From Myxococcus xanthus (lineage in GTDB: Bacteria > Myxococcota > Myxococcia > Myxococcales > Myxococcaceae): a DNA stretch of 64,000 nt. The stretch is from the NCBI RefSeq assembly GCF_900106535.1, contig NZ_FNOH01000005.1, positions 1 through 64,000 on the forward strand, read 5' to 3'. Made by a program: the position numbers and the translations under genes. The notes beneath the pieces were generated by a model. It was not told where the DNA came from and did not search any database. It was given only the letters and a program-made list of their open reading frames with translations. Shown here piece by piece: positions 28,033 through 36,458 of this stretch (position 1 is its first letter; every line of letters begins with the position of its first letter).

Positions 28033-30459
28033 CTACTTCCGCTTGGCCTGCTCCACCTTGAGCGTGCGCTCGCCGTGGGGCTTGCCGTGCGTGGCTTCGA
28101 AGGCCGCCACGTCCTCGTCGGCGACGAAGACATAGGCGTAGGTGGGGCGCAGGTCCGTGCGCAGCACCTTGCCGGCCGGAGCGCCCGCGGCCTCCAGCGC
28201 GGCGGCGACGCCCGCCTCGTCCAGCCCGTCCTGCTTGCCCAGACCCACCCACAGGCGCGTCTGGCCGGGAACCTCCGGCAGGGCCTCCGTGCGGGGACGG
28301 CGCTCCGGGCGTGCGCCCCGCGGACGGTGACGCTCCACCTTCAGCGCCTTCTCGCCGTGGGGCTTGCCGTTGACGGCCTCGAAGCCGGGCGCGTCCTCCT
28401 CGGCCACGTAGGCGTAGCCGTAGGTGGGGCGCAGCAGGGTGCGCAGCACCTTGCCGGCCGGAGCGCCCGCGGCCTCCAGCGCGGCGGGCAGCTTCGCCTC
28501 GTCCATGCCGTCGTCCATGCCCAGGTTGATCCACAGCTTCGCCTCGCCGGGGCCCGCGTCCGGGGACGGGGGCGGGCGGGGCGTGGCGTCACGCTCCGTG
28601 CGCGGCTTGCTCTTCTCCACGCGCAGCGTCTTGGCGCCGTGCTGCTTGCCGTTGATGGTCTCGAAGGCGGCGGCGTCCTCCTCCGCCACGAAGACATAGG
28701 CGAAGGTGGGGCGCAGCTCGGCGCGCACGACCTTGCCCACCGGGGCGCCCGCGTCTTCCAGCGCCGTGGCGATGCTGCCCGGCCCCAGGCCATCCGCGGT
28801 CCCCAGGTTCACCCACAGCTTCGCCTCGCCCGGACCGGCCTCCAGCGCCGCCGCGCCGCGGCCACTCTCAGCGCCGCGCTCGCGCCGCGCGTCGTCACGG
28901 CGGGGCCGGCGCTCGCGCTCGCGCTCGGAGGACTCGCCGCGCTTCTCGCGCCGGTCGTCGCGCTCACGGTCTCGGCGCTCGCCACGCTCCTTCCGCTCGC
29001 CGCGCTCGCGCCGGCCGCCCTCGCGGCTCTCGAACTTGCGCTCTTGCGGAGGCTCACGCCCTTCCGCCGCCATCGCCGCGGCGGCCTTCTCCATGCGCAG
29101 GTGGCTGAAGAAGTACTTCAGCAGGAAGGCGATGAGGTCGTCGGCGTCCGCGCGGGGCTTGAGCTGCGCGGCCAGCGGCAGGAAGCCCTCGAAGACGGAG
29201 CCGCCCGCGGCCTCCTGGATTTCGCGCACGTGGCGCTCCGTCCACAGGCGCATGGCCTCTTCCGGGGCCGGCATCTCACGCTTGTCGAACTTGATGCCGT
29301 ACTTCTTCTCCAGCGAGGTGTACGTGGCCAGCTCGCGCCCGGAGAAGAGGTTGATGGCGGTGCCCTTGTTGCCGATGCGGCCGGTGCGGCCCACGCGGTG
29401 CAGGTACACCGCCGGGTCCTCCGGCAGCGAGTAGTTGATGACGTACTCCAGGCCGGAGATGTCGATGCCGCGCGCCGCGATGTCCGTGGCGACCATGAAG
29501 GCCACCTCGCCGCGCTTCACCTTGCCCATGACCCGCTCGCGCTCCTTCTGCGGCAGGTCGCCATTGAGCAGCTCCGCGTCGAAGCCGTTGCGGTTGAGCA
29601 CCGCCGTCACCAGGGCCGTGTCATCCCGCGTGTTGCAGAAGATGATGGCGTTCTGCGGCTCCTCCTTCTCCAGCACGTAGATGAGGTTGCGCGGCTTGGG
29701 GAAGGCGTCCGACACGTCGTAGCGGATGTGGTGGATGTGCTCCACCGTGAAGACGTCGCCCGACAGCAGCAGCGTCTCCGCGTTCGTCGTGTAGCGCGCG
29801 ATGAGGTTCTGGATGTCCGTGGGGACGGTGGCGCTGAAGAGCAGCACCTGGCGCGTCTTGGGAAGGCGGTCGAGGATGCGCGTGACTTCCTCGTAGAAGC
29901 CCTGGTTCAGCATCTCATCCGCTTCATCCAGGACGGCGTGGTCACACGCGTCGAGCTTCAGGTTGCCGCGGTTGATGTGGTCGAACACGCGTCCCGGCGT
30001 GCCGACGATGATGGGGGTGCCTTCCTCCAGCGCGTCCTCCTGCTGCTTCATGGAGGCGCCGCCGTAGATGGCCGCGATTTTCAGGCCCTTGTGCTTGGCG
30101 AGCATCTTCAGCTCGTCCGCCACCTGAAGGGCCAGCTCGCGGGTGGGGCAGAGGATGAGCGCTCGGACGCGGCGCTCGTCGGCGGGAATCTTTTCGAGCA
30201 GGGGCAGGCCGAACGCGGCCGTCTTGCCGGTGCCCGTCTTGCTGCGAACGATGAGGTCTTTTCCCTCGATGGCGGGCCGGAAGGCGCGGGCCTGGACAGG
30301 GGTGGGGTTGGTATAACCGCGCTCCGCCAGGGCGAGGCGGATGGGCTCTGACAGGTTCATGTCGTCGAAGCCGATGTCCGCGATGTACTCGGCGGGACGT
30401 GTCGGGGCTTCGTCAGGCGCCGGACTCCCCGGCGCGTTTGGCTCTTGGATGTCGCTCAT
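28033..30459 (-). CDS. DEAD-box ATP-dependent RNA helicase with three C-terminal DbpA-like repeats
   Basis: About 808 aa. Helicase core motifs: PTPVQARAF (Q motif), SKTGTGKTAA (Walker A), PTREL, LDEADEML, SAT, and HRVGRTGRIGNKG (VI). A highly charged Arg/Glu linker (about residues 470-550) follows. Three tandem ~75-residue repeats come next, each beginning with a LW(V/I)(N/G)LG motif and ending with a Lys/Arg-rich strand, resembling the DbpA/CsdA RNA-binding domain. DEAD helicases of this kind normally carry one. The start is the ATG at 30457-30459; the longer open frame is proline-rich and reads into the sigma-factor gene. Role: RNA unwinding in ribosome assembly or decay (inference). Confidence 0.9.
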   Translation of the reverse strand: MSDIQEPNAPGSPAPDEAPTRPAEYIADIGFDDMNLSEPIRLALAERGYTNPTPVQARAFRPAIEGKDLIVRSKTGTGKTAAFGLPLLEKIPADERRVRALILCPTRELALQVADELKMLAKHKGLKIAAIYGGASMKQQEDALEEGTPIIVGTPGRVFDHINRGNLKLDACDHAVLDEADEMLNQGFYEEVTRILDRLPKTRQVLLFSATVPTDIQNLIARYTTNAETLLLSGDVFTVEHIHHIRYDVSDAFPKPRNLIYVLEKEEPQNAIIFCNTRDDTALVTAVLNRNGFDAELLNGDLPQKERERVMGKVKRGEVAFMVATDIAARGIDISGLEYVINYSLPEDPAVYLHRVGRTGRIGNKGTAINLFSGRELATYTSLEKKYGIKFDKREMPAPEEAMRLWTERHVREIQEAAGGSVFEGFLPLAAQLKPRADADDLIAFLLKYFFSHLRMEKAAAAMAAEGREPPQERKFESREGGRRERGERKERGERRDRERDDRREKRGESSERERERRPRRDDARRERGAESGRGAAALEAGPGEAKLWVNLGTADGLGPGSIATALEDAGAPVGKVVRAELRPTFAYVFVAEEDAAAFETINGKQHGAKTLRVEKSKPRTERDATPRPPPSPDAGPGEAKLWINLGMDDGMDEAKLPAALEAAGAPAGKVLRTLLRPTYGYAYVAEEDAPGFEAVNGKPHGEKALKVERHRPRGARPERRPRTEALPEVPGQTRLWVGLGKQDGLDEAGVAAALEAAGAPAGKVLRTDLRPTYAYVFVADEDVAAFEATHGKPHGERTLKVEQAKRK

Positions 30460-30527
30460 CAGGCATGGGCATAGCCCCTGCATTACCCTGTGGCAACAAT
30501 CGCGGCACTTTGCTGTATGGAGCCCCC

Positions 30528-31634
30528 ATGGCGAATGGGAGGAAAAGAACCAAAGGTACGTCCCCCCGACCCCGCGTGAAGCGGCCGGCCTCGCCCGGGG
30601 CTGGCGACGTCGTGGACGCCGAGGTGGAGGGGGTGGAGGTCGAGGCTCAAACCGACCCGGATTCACTGGAGCCGGACGCGGCGGAGCTGGCGGAGGTCGA
30701 ACCGGAGGCCGAGCTGGACACCCCCGTGGTGCCCCCCCGAGCGCTCGTCCGCTCTGCGGAGACGGGGCTCACGCCCAGGGACCCTCTCCAGGCCTACATG
30801 GCCGAGGTGCAGCGCCATCCGCTCCTGACGCGGGAGGAAGAGCTCCAACTGGCCCGGCACTACAAGGAATCCGGGGATGTGAACGCCGCCTACCGGCTGG
30901 TGGCGTCCAACCTGCGCCTGGTCGTCAAGCTGGCCCACGAGTACCACCGCAACCCGTTGTCCCTGCTGGACCTGGTCCAGGAGGGCAACATCGGACTGAT
31001 GCAGGCGGTGAAGAAGTACGACCCCGAGCGCGGCGTGAAGCTGAGCAGCTACGCCGCCTGGTGGATTCGCGCGTACATCCTCCGCTACATCATGGACAAC
31101 TGGAAGATGGTGAAGCTGGGGACCACCGAGGCCCAGCGGAAGCTCTTCTTCAAGCTGCGCCAGGAGCAGGAAAAGCTCATCGCCCAGGGCTTCGAGGCCA
31201 GTCCCAAGCTGCTCGCCGAGCGGTTGAACGTCACCGAGCAGGACGTGGTGGAGATGGACCAGCGGCTGGGGCACGACGAGATGTCCATCGACGCGCCCCT
31301 GGGCAATGACGACGACTCGCGGACCACCCGTGCGGACCGCTACCTGCCGTCCAACTCGATGCCAGCGGACGAGCGCCTGGGCGCCGAGCAGCTCAAGGCC
31401 CTCTTCCGGGAGAAGCTGTCCGAGTTCGCCCGGACGCTGGAGGGCAAGGAGCGCTTCATCTTCGAGAGCCGCCTCGTCTCCGACGAGCCCCTGACGCTCC
31501 AGGACATCGGCGACAAGTACGGCGTCAGCCGGGAGCGGGCCCGGCAAATCGAGGCGGCCCTCATCAACCGGATGCGTGACTTCATGCGTGAACAAATCCC
31601 GGACTTCGACCTGGTGGCCAGTCCCAAGGCCTGA
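30528..31634 (+). CDS. Sigma-32-family RNA polymerase sigma factor (RpoH-like)
   Basis: 368 aa. Region 2 is intact (NLRLVVKLAHEYHR, DLVQEGNIGLMQAVKKYDPERGVKLSSYAAWWIRAYI). The TEAQRKLFFKLRQEQEKL segment matches the RpoH box that distinguishes sigma-32 from vegetative factors. Region 4 ends in TLQDIGDKYGVSRERARQIEAALINRMR. About 85 residues precede region 1.2 and are basic then very acidic (DAEVEGVEVEAQ; ELAEVEPEAEL), an extension missing from E. coli RpoH. Myxobacteria carry several such paralogues in stress and development; I cannot say which one this is. It is divergent from the helicase, 68 bp apart. Confidence 0.9.
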   Translation: MANGRKRTKGTSPRPRVKRPASPGAGDVVDAEVEGVEVEAQTDPDSLEPDAAELAEVEPEAELDTPVVPPRALVRSAETGLTPRDPLQAYMAEVQRHPLLTREEELQLARHYKESGDVNAAYRLVASNLRLVVKLAHEYHRNPLSLLDLVQEGNIGLMQAVKKYDPERGVKLSSYAAWWIRAYILRYIMDNWKMVKLGTTEAQRKLFFKLRQEQEKLIAQGFEASPKLLAERLNVTEQDVVEMDQRLGHDEMSIDAPLGNDDDSRTTRADRYLPSNSMPADERLGAEQLKALFREKLSEFARTLEGKERFIFESRLVSDEPLTLQDIGDKYGVSRERARQIEAALINRMRDFMREQIPDFDLVASPKA

Positions 31635-31724
31635 CGGCGGGGGAGGGGGCGAGTCAGCCGGCCGGGCACTGGCGATATGCTGGGGGGCGCCCGGCCGTTC
31701 TCCTCGCACCTTCAGGAGCCCCCC

Positions 31725-32276
31725 ATGCACAGCTCCACCCGCCTCGCGGGAGTCTGTCTCGTCGTCGCCACGCTGCTGACGCTCACGGGTTGTTCCAGCT
31801 CGATGCGCAAGAACTACGTGCGCGACAAGGCGGCCAGCCACGTCTACCGCCAGGAGCTGGCGCAGCTATGGCCCCACGTCCAGGAGGTGCTGCGGGGCCA
31901 CGGCTACTCCTGGAAGGAGATGCCGGGCCGCTACGTCCTGGAGACGGAGTGGCTGGACTCCGGCGGCGGCAGCCTGGGGCCGGGCACGGCGTCTCGCTTC
32001 CTGGTGCAGGGCATCGTGCTCACCGGCGGCGGCACGGCCCTGCGGGTGATGCGCGGAGACCGCATCACCCAGTCCATTGGCGTCGGTTACGTGGACAAGG
32101 AAATCAAGACGGACGAGGACTACGCCCAGGCCGTCCACGACAGCCAGGCCAGCGGCGTCCTGCCCACCCGGCAGAACTACTTCCGGGACCTGGAAATCGA
32201 GCTGGAGATTCTCCGCCGCAGTGACCCGGAGGCGGCCGCGCGCTTCGACGCGGACGCGCTGGCCGCACACCCCTGA
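31725..32276 (+). CDS. Predicted lipoprotein, function unknown
   Basis: 183 aa with a signal peptide ending LTLTGCSSS, a lipobox with Ser at +2, so the outer membrane is likely. The mature part is alpha/beta (LWPHVQEVLRGHGYSWKEMPGRYVLETEW) and could resemble small BamC-like or DUF modules, but I recognise no family. An AGGAG lies upstream. It follows the sigma-factor gene by 90 bp on the same strand. Confidence 0.75.
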   Translation: MHSSTRLAGVCLVVATLLTLTGCSSSMRKNYVRDKAASHVYRQELAQLWPHVQEVLRGHGYSWKEMPGRYVLETEWLDSGGGSLGPGTASRFLVQGIVLTGGGTALRVMRGDRITQSIGVGYVDKEIKTDEDYAQAVHDSQASGVLPTRQNYFRDLEIELEILRRSDPEAAARFDADALAAHP

Positions 32277-32297
32277 GTCCCGCGGCGGACCCCGCCC

Positions 32298-33866
32298 CTA
32301 CTTCGACCAGGGGCGGGAGATGACGCAGGCGTTGATGCCGCCCACGCCCATGGACAGCTTGCCCGCGCAGCCCGCGGGCGCCTCGACGGCTTCGTCGAAG
32401 ACGAAGCGGCCGTGCACGCGGGAAATCTGCTTGTTGAGCTCCGCTTCCTTCAGCGGCGTGGGGAACACCTTGCCCTGGCCGTAGCCCAGGTACTGCGCCG
32501 TCAGCTCCCAGCCGCCGCCGGCGGACATGCCGTGGCCGAAGGTGCCCTTGCGCGCCGTAATCAGCACCTGCTCGGGCAGCACGTCGCGCAGGTTCTGGAC
32601 CTCCAGGTAGTCACCCGGGGTGGCGGTGGCGTGCAAGTCCCAGCTGCCCATGTCCTCCGGGGCGCAGCCGGCCGCGGCCAGGGCCTCGCGGATGGCCAGC
32701 GTGGGGCCTTCCTTGGACGGGGTGATGATGTGGTCGGCGTCCGCGGTGACGCCCACCGCGATGGGCTCCATGCCCAGCGGCTTGAAGCCCTTGGCCGTGA
32801 AGTGCTCCAAGTCACCCAGCACCCACACCACCGAGCCGCCCGCGATGTGCGTCCCGCGCAGCGCGGTGAGGGGCTTGGAGATGGAGGCGTCCGCGGAGAT
32901 GACGCGGGCGTTGTAGAAGCCGCCCACCGTGAGCGGCATCGGCGGCGGGTCCGTCATACCCATGACGACGGCCTTCGCCTGGCCCAGTTGAATCGCGTTG
33001 ATGGCCAGCCGCAGGCCGTAGCCGAACGACGAGCACGCGGCCACCGGGGCGAACGTCATGCCGGTGATGCGGCCCATCATCGAAATCTGCGAGGCCGGCG
33101 TGTTGTGGATGTTCCACAGCACGTTGGAGGACACGGCGTTCCACGGCGGCTCCGGCGACATCCACTTCTTCTGGAGCCGGGCGTTGCGCGTGCGCTTCTC
33201 CTTGATGACGGCCAGCTTGGCGGACTCCACGTCGCCATCCTCGGGCACGCCAATGGCTTCGATTTCGCGCAGCTCGTCCAGGTACTCGCGCAGCTCCGGC
33301 GAGCGGCCCGCCCAGAAGTGCCACCACGCGTCCTCGGCCTCGTCGCGCGTGGCCTCGTCCACCGTGGACGGCTCCGGCGGAAGGCCAGGCAGCGGCTCCT
33401 GCGTCTCACGCCACTTCCGCAGGGCGCCGTTGCGCTCCGGCGCGGACCAGAAGCGGTCCCACCGGCGCTGCGCGCGGTACAGGTCCAGGGAGATGGAGCG
33501 GATGGTGGGCAGGTCGCCCAGGCCGGTGCCCACGTAGACGTGCGCGCGGGGCCCCAGCGCCTGCAGTTCCTGCTCCAGGCCCGGGTTCTGCGCCAGGGAC
33601 TGGATGAAGGCGCCAATGGCGAACTGGGTCGGCTGACCCATCTTCCGCTCGAGCTGCGAGAAGCGGCTGCCTGGGAAGCGCGCGTCAATCCACGGCTTGT
33701 AGTCGGCCAGGTCGAACTCCGGCATGCCGACGAGGAAGTTGTCGGGGCCGAAGCCGTTGAAGGGGGACAGCCAGCTTTCGGACGACGAGAGGTTGCGCTC
33801 GAACGCCTCGATGTTCCTGGACCGGGGGGCGACCACGCCCCAGCCGAAGATGCCTACTCTGCGCAC
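32298..33866 (-). CDS. Beta-ketoacyl synthase with large N-terminal insertion
   Basis: 522-aa thiolase-fold condensing enzyme. The nucleophile is Cys278 in VAACSSFGYGL; the histidines are in WDLHATATPGD and KGTFGHGMSAGG, giving the Cys-His-His set of FabF/KAS-II. In E. coli FabF the Cys is near 163, so over 100 residues are extra, mainly a charged helical insert at about 135-245 (RRWDRFWSAPERNG; EIEAIGVPEDGDVESAKLAVIKEKR). No acyl-carrier protein or other fatty-acid gene is near. It follows the membrane protein gene at 33886 by 19 bp, so they are likely co-transcribed. Product unknown. Confidence 0.85.
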   Translation of the reverse strand: MRRVGIFGWGVVAPRSRNIEAFERNLSSSESWLSPFNGFGPDNFLVGMPEFDLADYKPWIDARFPGSRFSQLERKMGQPTQFAIGAFIQSLAQNPGLEQELQALGPRAHVYVGTGLGDLPTIRSISLDLYRAQRRWDRFWSAPERNGALRKWRETQEPLPGLPPEPSTVDEATRDEAEDAWWHFWAGRSPELREYLDELREIEAIGVPEDGDVESAKLAVIKEKRTRNARLQKKWMSPEPPWNAVSSNVLWNIHNTPASQISMMGRITGMTFAPVAACSSFGYGLRLAINAIQLGQAKAVVMGMTDPPPMPLTVGGFYNARVISADASISKPLTALRGTHIAGGSVVWVLGDLEHFTAKGFKPLGMEPIAVGVTADADHIITPSKEGPTLAIREALAAAGCAPEDMGSWDLHATATPGDYLEVQNLRDVLPEQVLITARKGTFGHGMSAGGGWELTAQYLGYGQGKVFPTPLKEAELNKQISRVHGRFVFDEAVEAPAGCAGKLSMGVGGINACVISRPWSK

Positions 33867-33885
33867 GTTTGATTGTCCTTCGCCG

Positions 33886-35322
33886 CTAGGGGCCGAGCGG
33901 CTGAATCTTCAAGTTGTCGAAGTGAACCCGGTTCTTCCAACCGGAGAAGCCGAAGTACTGATTGCGTGGGCCCTCCAGCGGGACGGGGTCCTTGAGCGTC
34001 AGGTAGGGCTGGCCATCCAGCTCCCACGCCAGGGTGCCGCCGTTGCGGGTAATCTTGATGTGGTGGCGCTTGCCGGGCACCACCGCGGCGCCGTCGCGCA
34101 CCGCCCGGTCATTCGCGTGCTCGTTCTGCCGGGCGATGGCGGACTGGGTGTTGCGCCAGCCACCGAAGATGATGACGTACCCGGTGGCGGTGTACTGCAG
34201 CCGCAGGTCGCCCGCGTAGAACGAGCGCCCGTCGCCCCACACCTCCACCTTGATGTCGCCCTCCGGGTTGTCCGTCCAGGCGTCGAATTCAATGGTGGCG
34301 TTGGTGGGGATGGGCTGCTTCAGCCACACCGGCCGGTTGTGCATCAGCTCCACCACCAGCGCCCCGTCCACCAGCTTCACCGCGGAGGGGTTGGTGGCGT
34401 TCCACGCGTCACCCAGCGTGTCGCGGTTGAAGTCGTCCGCGTAGGGCCCGGGGGGCGGCGTGGGCGCGCGCGGCGCCGCCGTGAAGGGCATCCGGTCCGG
34501 CGTGTCCACCCGCAGGTTGTCGTAGAAAATCTGGGACTCGAAGCCGGACAGGCCCAGCCGGTCCTGCCCGGGGCCCTTGAGCGGGAAGGGGTCGTCCAGC
34601 TCCAGCATCAGCTCGCCGTCGACGAACCAGCGCAGCAGCGAGCCCCGGCGCTCGATGCGCCAGTGATACGTGCGGCCCACCTGCACCGGCTGGCCTCGCA
34701 GCTCCACCCGGACCTTGGTGTTCTCCTTGAAGAAGCCGCTGGCCTTCAGGTCCACGTTCTCCTTGCCTCCACGAGCGGCGCGGCGCCGGAGGGCGTCCAG
34801 GGAGGGCGCGTTCATGTCGCGCCGGCCGATGACGGACATGGAGTTGTTCCAGCCGCCCTGCACCAGCACGTACCCGGAGGCCGGGTCCACGCCGTTGCCG
34901 AAGAGCTCCACCCGGATGTCACCGGCGGGCAGCTCCGAGCGAACGTCGAATTCCACGGCGACGTCATCCGGCAGCGGGGCCTGCAGCCACAGCGGGTTGT
35001 TCTTCACGCCGGGGGCGAGCAGCTCGCCCTGCAGCACGCGCCAGTAGCCACCCGCGGAGAAGAAGTCGCGCTCCACCACGCCCGGGTCGGAGAAGTCCTG
35101 CGTGTAGGGCAGCTTCGCCGTCACCTCCGCCTGTCCTCGCAGCAGCGCGTAGTGGATGAGCGGGAACTGGATGACGAGGATGAGGCCGACGAGCACGGCC
35201 CACCCCTTGCGAGTCAGTCCCGTCGGCTTCACCCACGCGGTGCTCGCGGGAGGCTCCTGCCGGGGAGCGGACTCCGTGGGGGACTCGTGCTGCTTCTCCT
35301 GACGCCTAGCCTGACCCATCAA
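33886..35322 (-). CDS. Single-pass membrane protein with two lectin-fold-like domains
   Basis: 478 aa. A disordered cytosolic N-terminus (~35 residues) is followed by one membrane helix (WAVLVGLILVIQFPLIHYALL). Two related ~180-residue modules follow. Each has a D-F-(S/N)-(D/R) opening, a W-V/N...G-A/L-V pair, an (A/I)EFD strand, a GDI(R/K)VE(L/V)(F/W)G(N/D)G strand, and a closing GLSGFESQIFYDNLRV or GFSGWKNRVHFDNLKI strand, as in DUF1080/LamG concanavalin-like folds. It is expected to face the periplasm and may bind glycan. The start codon could be either of two consecutive ATGs. Confidence 0.75.
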   Translation of the reverse strand: MMGQARRQEKQHESPTESAPRQEPPASTAWVKPTGLTRKGWAVLVGLILVIQFPLIHYALLRGQAEVTAKLPYTQDFSDPGVVERDFFSAGGYWRVLQGELLAPGVKNNPLWLQAPLPDDVAVEFDVRSELPAGDIRVELFGNGVDPASGYVLVQGGWNNSMSVIGRRDMNAPSLDALRRRAARGGKENVDLKASGFFKENTKVRVELRGQPVQVGRTYHWRIERRGSLLRWFVDGELMLELDDPFPLKGPGQDRLGLSGFESQIFYDNLRVDTPDRMPFTAAPRAPTPPPGPYADDFNRDTLGDAWNATNPSAVKLVDGALVVELMHNRPVWLKQPIPTNATIEFDAWTDNPEGDIKVEVWGDGRSFYAGDLRLQYTATGYVIIFGGWRNTQSAIARQNEHANDRAVRDGAAVVPGKRHHIKITRNGGTLAWELDGQPYLTLKDPVPLEGPRNQYFGFSGWKNRVHFDNLKIQPLGP

Positions 35323-35400
35323 TCCTTCCGGGGGGGGAAAGGCGGCGGAATGTACGCCCCGGGCAGGGGGACGTAAAGCACGGCCACCAGTCTCTGGGGG

Positions 35401-36105
35401 CTACTTGACCCCCCACCGTTTTTCGAGCGCATGTTGCTCCGCCTGCCGCACCTTGAGCCGCTCACGCTCCGCGCGAAGCTTGTCCGCCTCCTCGGGAGAG
35501 GGCCGGACGGCGAGCTGGTACACCGCGCCGGCCACGGCGAAGAGGCCCGCGGCGATGATGACGCCCCAGGGCTTGCTGGCCACCGCCTGCACCACGCCGC
35601 CCACCTGGTGGAGCGCCGCGAGCGCGCCGATGACGAACATCCACGCACCCACCGCGGAGGCCACCATCACGGCCACCGGGCGTTGCAGCATCGCGCCCGC
35701 CAGCCCGCCGATGATGAAGCCCGGCGCGAAGCCCAGCAGGAAGTCCTGCTGCCCGGCGATCTGCCCGGCCACGAGGCCCAGCGGCACGCCCACGCCCAGG
35801 AAGGTGATGGCCGTGGGGAGCAGGAAGCCCAGCGCCATCAGCACCGCGGCGGCGATGGTGGACATCTTCGCCACGTCCGGCAGGCCCAGCTTCATGACGA
35901 GCACGGGCGTCCACAGCAGGCCCAGCACCGCGCCGATGGGGCCCGCGAGCACGCGGAACAGCTTGCCCCCACCGGCGACGAGCAACGTCACGCCAGCGAC
36001 ACAGCACACGATGCCGGCCCACATGGGCAGCATCCGGTAGACGGCCACCCAGCCGGTCGGATTGAACGTCTGGTAAGCCCCGAGGGCCTGGAGGAGGCCT
36101 TCCAT
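35401..36105 (-). CDS. Multi-pass membrane protein, function unknown
   Basis: About 234 aa with six or seven hydrophobic segments in Gly/Ala-rich pattern (for example GIVCCVAGVTLLVAGGGKLF, FAPGFIIGGLAGAMLQRP) and a charged C-terminal helix (EEADKLRAERERLKVRQAEQ). AAGGAG sits upstream of the ATG at 36103-36105. It follows the 87-aa membrane-protein gene by 32 bp. No transporter family is recognised. Confidence 0.75.
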   Translation of the reverse strand: MEGLLQALGAYQTFNPTGWVAVYRMLPMWAGIVCCVAGVTLLVAGGGKLFRVLAGPIGAVLGLLWTPVLVMKLGLPDVAKMSTIAAAVLMALGFLLPTAITFLGVGVPLGLVAGQIAGQQDFLLGFAPGFIIGGLAGAMLQRPVAVMVASAVGAWMFVIGALAALHQVGGVVQAVASKPWGVIIAAGLFAVAGAVYQLAVRPSPEEADKLRAERERLKVRQAEQHALEKRWGVK

Positions 36106-36137
36106 GGCAGATTCTCCTTGATGCGGTCCGCCGAAGC

Positions 36138-36401
36138 TTACGCGTATCGGACGATTGCGAGTACGAGCAGGAGCACGAAGACGGTGGCGGCGAGCAGGGC
36201 GAAGCCGTACAGGGCGCGCGGGGTGGTGGTGCACCGCAGCAGCTCCTCCGCCTCCGCGCGGTCCTCGGCGGACGGGTTGCCCGCGAGGATTCGCTCGGCG
36301 TCGCGCCGCGCCCCCGCCACGTCGCCCGCCTCCTTCCGGGCCCAGGCGGCATGTGCCTCCGCCGAGCCGGGCGCCGGGGGCGTCTGTCCGCCTTTCGCCA
36401 T
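36138..36401 (-). CDS. Small tail-anchored membrane protein
   Basis: 87 aa: a hydrophilic Ala/Glu/Arg helical region of about 55 residues, then a single C-terminal membrane helix (ALYGFALLAATVFVLLLVLAIV). This is the topology of a tail-anchored protein with its domain in the cytosol. It is first in a short leftward unit and divergent from the DUF4159 gene, with a TATAGA element only 8 bases before its ATG. Confidence 0.7.
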   Translation of the reverse strand: MAKGGQTPPAPGSAEAHAAWARKEAGDVAGARRDAERILAGNPSAEDRAEAEELLRCTTTPRALYGFALLAATVFVLLLVLAIVRYA

Positions 36402-36409
36402 GACGCCGT

Positions 36410-36450
36410 TCTATACCGGGGAATGCGCATACCCGTCGACGGTATATAGA
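36410..36450. promoter_or_regulatory. Paired divergent -10-like elements abutting both start codons
   Basis: TATAGA occurs on the minus strand at 36415-36410, eight bases before the ATG at 36401. It also occurs on the plus strand at 36445-36450, eight bases before the ATG at 36459. They sit in mirror-image CGGTATA contexts. No good -35 is seen. Either start would give a nearly leaderless mRNA, consistent with the absence of Shine-Dalgarno sequences. Confidence 0.4.
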
Positions 36451-36458
36451 TACGCCCT

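Noticed and set aside
27934-30351. 805-aa plus-strand open frame opposite the helicase
   Set aside because: No recognisable domain; helicase motifs are complete on the minus strand.
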